64,000 nucleotides of DNA from Saprospiraceae bacterium UBA6168 (GTDB lineage: Bacteria; Bacteroidota; Bacteroidia; Chitinophagales; Saprospiraceae), in assembly GCA_002435785.1 (NCBI GenBank), contig DIUC01000061.1, forward strand, positions 57,596-121,595. The letters are read 5' to 3'. The first letter of the stretch is position 1; every line of letters begins with the position of its first letter. Below, piece by piece: positions 62,111 to 64,000 of the stretch. The position numbers and the translations under genes are program-made. The notes beneath the pieces are model-generated. The model saw nothing but the letters and a program-made list of their open reading frames with translations. It was not told where the DNA came from and made no database searches.

Positions 62111-62744
62111 TTTTTTCAGTTAAAAAATTGCGGAGCAACTGCTCCCCCGCCCCGGCGCTTTTCTCAGGGTGAAACTGCACCCCGTAAAAATTCCGCCATT
62201 GCACAGCGCTCGAAAACGGGATGCCGTACTCCGTTTGGGCAATGGTCGCCTCGTTCAGCTCCATTGCGAAGGAGTGTACGAAGTAGAAAAAAGGGTTTTC
62301 CGGTAGGTGGTCGAAGCGTCCGTTAGTGACCGGGTAACTTTGAGTTACCCGGTCACTTGTATAGGGGACTGCCGTGTTCCAGCCCACGTGTGGCACCTTT
62401 AGCCTTTCTCCGTTTTGGTCAAAATTAGGCAGTCGCCGCACTCTGGCTGGCACGATGCCCAAGCATTCCGTATCCTTCTCCTCCGAGTGCTCGCCGAGCA
62501 GTTGCATCCCCAGGCAAATGCCTAAAACCGGCTGCGTCAAGCTGCGAATTACGGCGTCCAGCCCACGCTCCCGCAGGTAGCGCATGGCCGTGCTCGCCTC
62601 GCCCACACCGGGGAAGATGACTCGGTCCGCCGACCGGAATTCGACGGGGTCATCTGTCAAAATAGCCTCTACGCCCAAGCGCTCCAAGGCGTTTAGCACG
62701 GATTGGATATTGCCTGCGTTGTATTTGATGATGGCTGTTTTCAT
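62076..62744 (-). CDS. hisH: Imidazole glycerol phosphate synthase, glutaminase subunit
   Basis: HisH releases ammonia from glutamine for HisF. Start at MKTAIIKYNAGNIQSVLNAL (62744). The catalytic triad is present: Cys77 (VLGICLGMQLL), His192 and Glu194 (GVQFHPEKS). Between PHVGWNT and FYFVHSFAMEL lies SDRVTQSYPVT (residues 130-140), encoded by a 15-bp perfect hairpin of the same family as in hisIE. The last residues (FLNSKGLESF) are encoded by another inverted-repeat element. With 222 residues it is longer than the usual ~195-205, and the two repeats account for the difference. Confidence 0.95.
   Translation of the reverse strand: MKTAIIKYNAGNIQSVLNALERLGVEAILTDDPVEFRSADRVIFPGVGEASTAMRYLRERGLDAVIRSLTQPVLGICLGMQLLGEHSEEKDTECLGIVPARVRRLPNFDQNGERLKVPHVGWNTAVPYTSDRVTQSYPVTNGRFDHLPENPFFYFVHSFAMELNEATIAQTEYGIPFSSAVQWRNFYGVQFHPEKSAGAGEQLLRNFLTEKRFLNSKGLESF
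62325..62357. repeat. In-frame palindrome inside hisH
   Basis: AGTGACCGGGTAACT, loop TTG, AGTTACCCGGTCACT: a perfect 15-bp stem with 3-base loop. Core matches the hairpin inside hisIE at 60012-60044. Confidence 0.88.
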
Positions 62745-62746
62745 AA

Positions 62747-62850
62747 TTGTGGCCACCCAATTTATTGGGTAGGCCGTGTGTTTTACTCCCCTTGGCAAAT
62801 AATTTTACACTTTGACTCAACGGCCAGCCCAATAAATTGGGCGGCCACAA
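62747..62850. mobile_element. 104-bp miniature element with 30-bp inverted ends, hisB-hisH gap
   Basis: Ends 62747-62776 and 62821-62850 are inverted repeats matching at 27 of 30 positions, each with CCCAATTTATTGGG or its complement and GGCC near the tip. A 44-base non-coding centre. It fills the gap between the hisB stop and hisH start almost exactly. MITE-like; no transposase is in the window. Confidence 0.65.
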
Positions 62851-62853
62851 GGA

Positions 62854-63957
62854 CTACAAAACGCCCTTCGTACTCGGCAGCGCATTCCCCTCCTTCCGCA
62901 CCGCCATTTTCATCGCCTTCGCAAACGCCTTGAATATCGCCTCAATTTTGTGGTGTTCGTTCTGCCCCTCTGCCTTGATGTTCAGGTTACACTTCGCCGT
63001 GTCGCTGAAGGATTTGAAAAAATGGAAGAACATCTCCGTGGGCATGTCGCCGACTTTTTCCCTTTTGAATTCCGCCTCCCAGACCAGCCACGGGCGGCCT
63101 CCGAAGTCCAGCGCCACCTGTGCCAGGCAGTCGTCCATCGGCAGGCAGAAGCCGTAGCGCTCAATGCCCCGCTTGTCGCCGAGCGCCTTGAGTAAAGCCT
63201 CGCCAAGTGCCAGCCCGGTGTCTTCAATGGTGTGGTGCTCGTCAATATGCAAGTCGCCCAATGCCTTAATTTTCAGGTCAATACCGCCGTGCCGGGCTAT
63301 CTGCTGCAGCATGTGGTCGAAGAAACCGAGGCCGGTGGAGAGTTCCGCTTGACCACTTCCATCCAAGTTGATTTCGATGAAAATGTCTGTCTCCTTCGTC
63401 TTGCGATGAACCACTCCAATGCGGTTCGGTCGCAACAGGTAGTCGCCGATTTCGTCCCAAGTATCCACCACGATTTCTGCCTGCTGCTCCCATTCCCCGA
63501 AGGGTAGCAAACCACGGATGCCGATGGCCCGTGCGCCGAGGTTCTGGGCCAACATGATGTCCGTGCGGCGGTCTCCGATGACGAAGCTGTTGGCAAGGTC
63601 GTAGCTGCCGTCCAAGTATTCGGTGAGCATGGCCGTGCCGGGCTTTCGGGTGGGCAAGTTTTCGTGCTCGAAGCTTTTGTCCACATGAATGGCATCGAAC
63701 ACAATCCCCTCGTTTTCAAGGATTTGCAGCAGCTTCCCCTGCACTCGGTCGTAGTTTTCTTGTGGGTAAACCTCCGTGCCAAGGCCGTCTTGGTTCGTCA
63801 CCATCACGAGCAGGTAGTCGGTCTGCGTCCTGATTTTGTGCAGGTTTCGGATGAGGCCGGGGAGCAGCACCATTTGCTCCAGAGTGTCAATTTGGAAAGT
63901 TTTGGGCACCTCGTTGATGAGGACGCCGTCACGGTCGAGGAAGAGGATTTTTTTCAT
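62854..63957 (-). CDS. hisB: Bifunctional histidinol-phosphatase / imidazole glycerol phosphate dehydratase
   Basis: HisB carries out two steps of histidine synthesis. Start at MKKILFLDRDGVLINEVPK. Residues ~1-170 are a HAD phosphatase (LDRDGVL nucleophile motif, MVTNQDGLG, TRKPGTAML and IGDRRTDIMLAQNLG). E. coli HisB has a cysteine zinc loop before the RKP motif; here the loop is short (FEHENLPTRKP) with no cysteines. The dehydratase half has FFDHMLQQIARHGGIDL, DEHHTIEDTGLALGEAL and NEHHKIEAIFKAFAKAM, with all manganese-binding histidine pairs. It is the first his gene of the operon in this window; more his genes are expected beyond 64000. Confidence 0.96.
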   Translation of the reverse strand: MKKILFLDRDGVLINEVPKTFQIDTLEQMVLLPGLIRNLHKIRTQTDYLLVMVTNQDGLGTEVYPQENYDRVQGKLLQILENEGIVFDAIHVDKSFEHENLPTRKPGTAMLTEYLDGSYDLANSFVIGDRRTDIMLAQNLGARAIGIRGLLPFGEWEQQAEIVVDTWDEIGDYLLRPNRIGVVHRKTKETDIFIEINLDGSGQAELSTGLGFFDHMLQQIARHGGIDLKIKALGDLHIDEHHTIEDTGLALGEALLKALGDKRGIERYGFCLPMDDCLAQVALDFGGRPWLVWEAEFKREKVGDMPTEMFFHFFKSFSDTAKCNLNIKAEGQNEHHKIEAIFKAFAKAMKMAVRKEGNALPSTKGVL

Positions 63958-64000
63958 GGTTATTTTCAAAACGTTCAAATATCGGGTTGTTCGGGAAGGA

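Noticed and set aside
1..64000. tRNA or rRNA genes
   Set aside because: No rRNA-like stretch and no convincing cloverleaf with a GTTCRA loop and CCA-type end was found by eye; a tRNA scan would settle it.

Overview
The window is about 64 kb of chromosomal DNA from a member of the Bacteroidota, most likely Saprospiria or Chitinophagia. Three things seen in the sequence support this. Secreted proteins end in type IX secretion (T9SS) sorting domains. Promoters fit the Bacteroidota pattern TTG-N19-22-TAnnTTTG. Most starts are preceded by A-rich leaders rather than Shine-Dalgarno sequences. The species cannot be named from the sequence alone. I see no rRNA, tRNA, CRISPR array, complete insertion sequence or prophage.

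Layout. 1-7.0 kb: two tandem giant T9SS cargo proteins, the first cut by the window edge. 7.1-10.3 kb: a small outer-membrane-type protein, the pseudouridine synthase RluF and a lipoprotein amidohydrolase. 10.7-31.1 kb: one long ribosomal super-cluster (str, S10, spc and alpha operons merged) from rpsL to rplQ with fusA, secY, map, infA and rpoA. It is broken by internal promoters and hairpins at fusA/rpsJ, secY/map, map/infA and rpsD/rpoA, and closes with a strong terminator. 31.2-39.1 kb: minus-strand genes for a Kef-type antiporter with its flavoprotein partner, a membrane TPR protein, a LuxE-like enzyme, HemF and an ArsC/Spx-like protein. 39.4-45.9 kb: nucleoside phosphorylase, aminotransferase, single-domain response regulator, RfbA, a degenerate M48-like lipoprotein, an AntA-like protein and a Crp/Fnr regulator. 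45.9-57.4 kb: envelope genes including a TonB-dependent receptor, a CNNM/CorC protein, a TlpA-like thioredoxin and a sterol-desaturase-type hydroxylase. 57.6-59.7 kb: an OmpA-family protein with PD40 repeats. 59.7-64 kb: the distal histidine operon in the order hisB-hisH-hisA-hisF-hisIE on the minus strand.

The most unusual feature is the load of small repeats outside the ribosomal core. At least seven unrelated families of short palindromic or inverted-repeat elements occupy intergenic regions, often running over stop codons, and several sit in frame inside conserved genes. Related perfect hairpins are translated inside both HisIE and HisH. A GGATTTCGGATT-type element adds about 41 residues to HemF and also lies inside the LuxE-like gene and before rplQ. 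Two other low-complexity inserts are in the TonB receptor. Every intergenic gap of the histidine operon holds a different repeat, two of them looking like 100-bp miniature elements with 30-bp terminal inverted repeats. A 37-bp copy of the 3' end of hisIE flanks the OmpA-family gene on the far side. This is reminiscent of the protein-coding palindromic elements known from Rickettsia and is the best candidate here for something undescribed.
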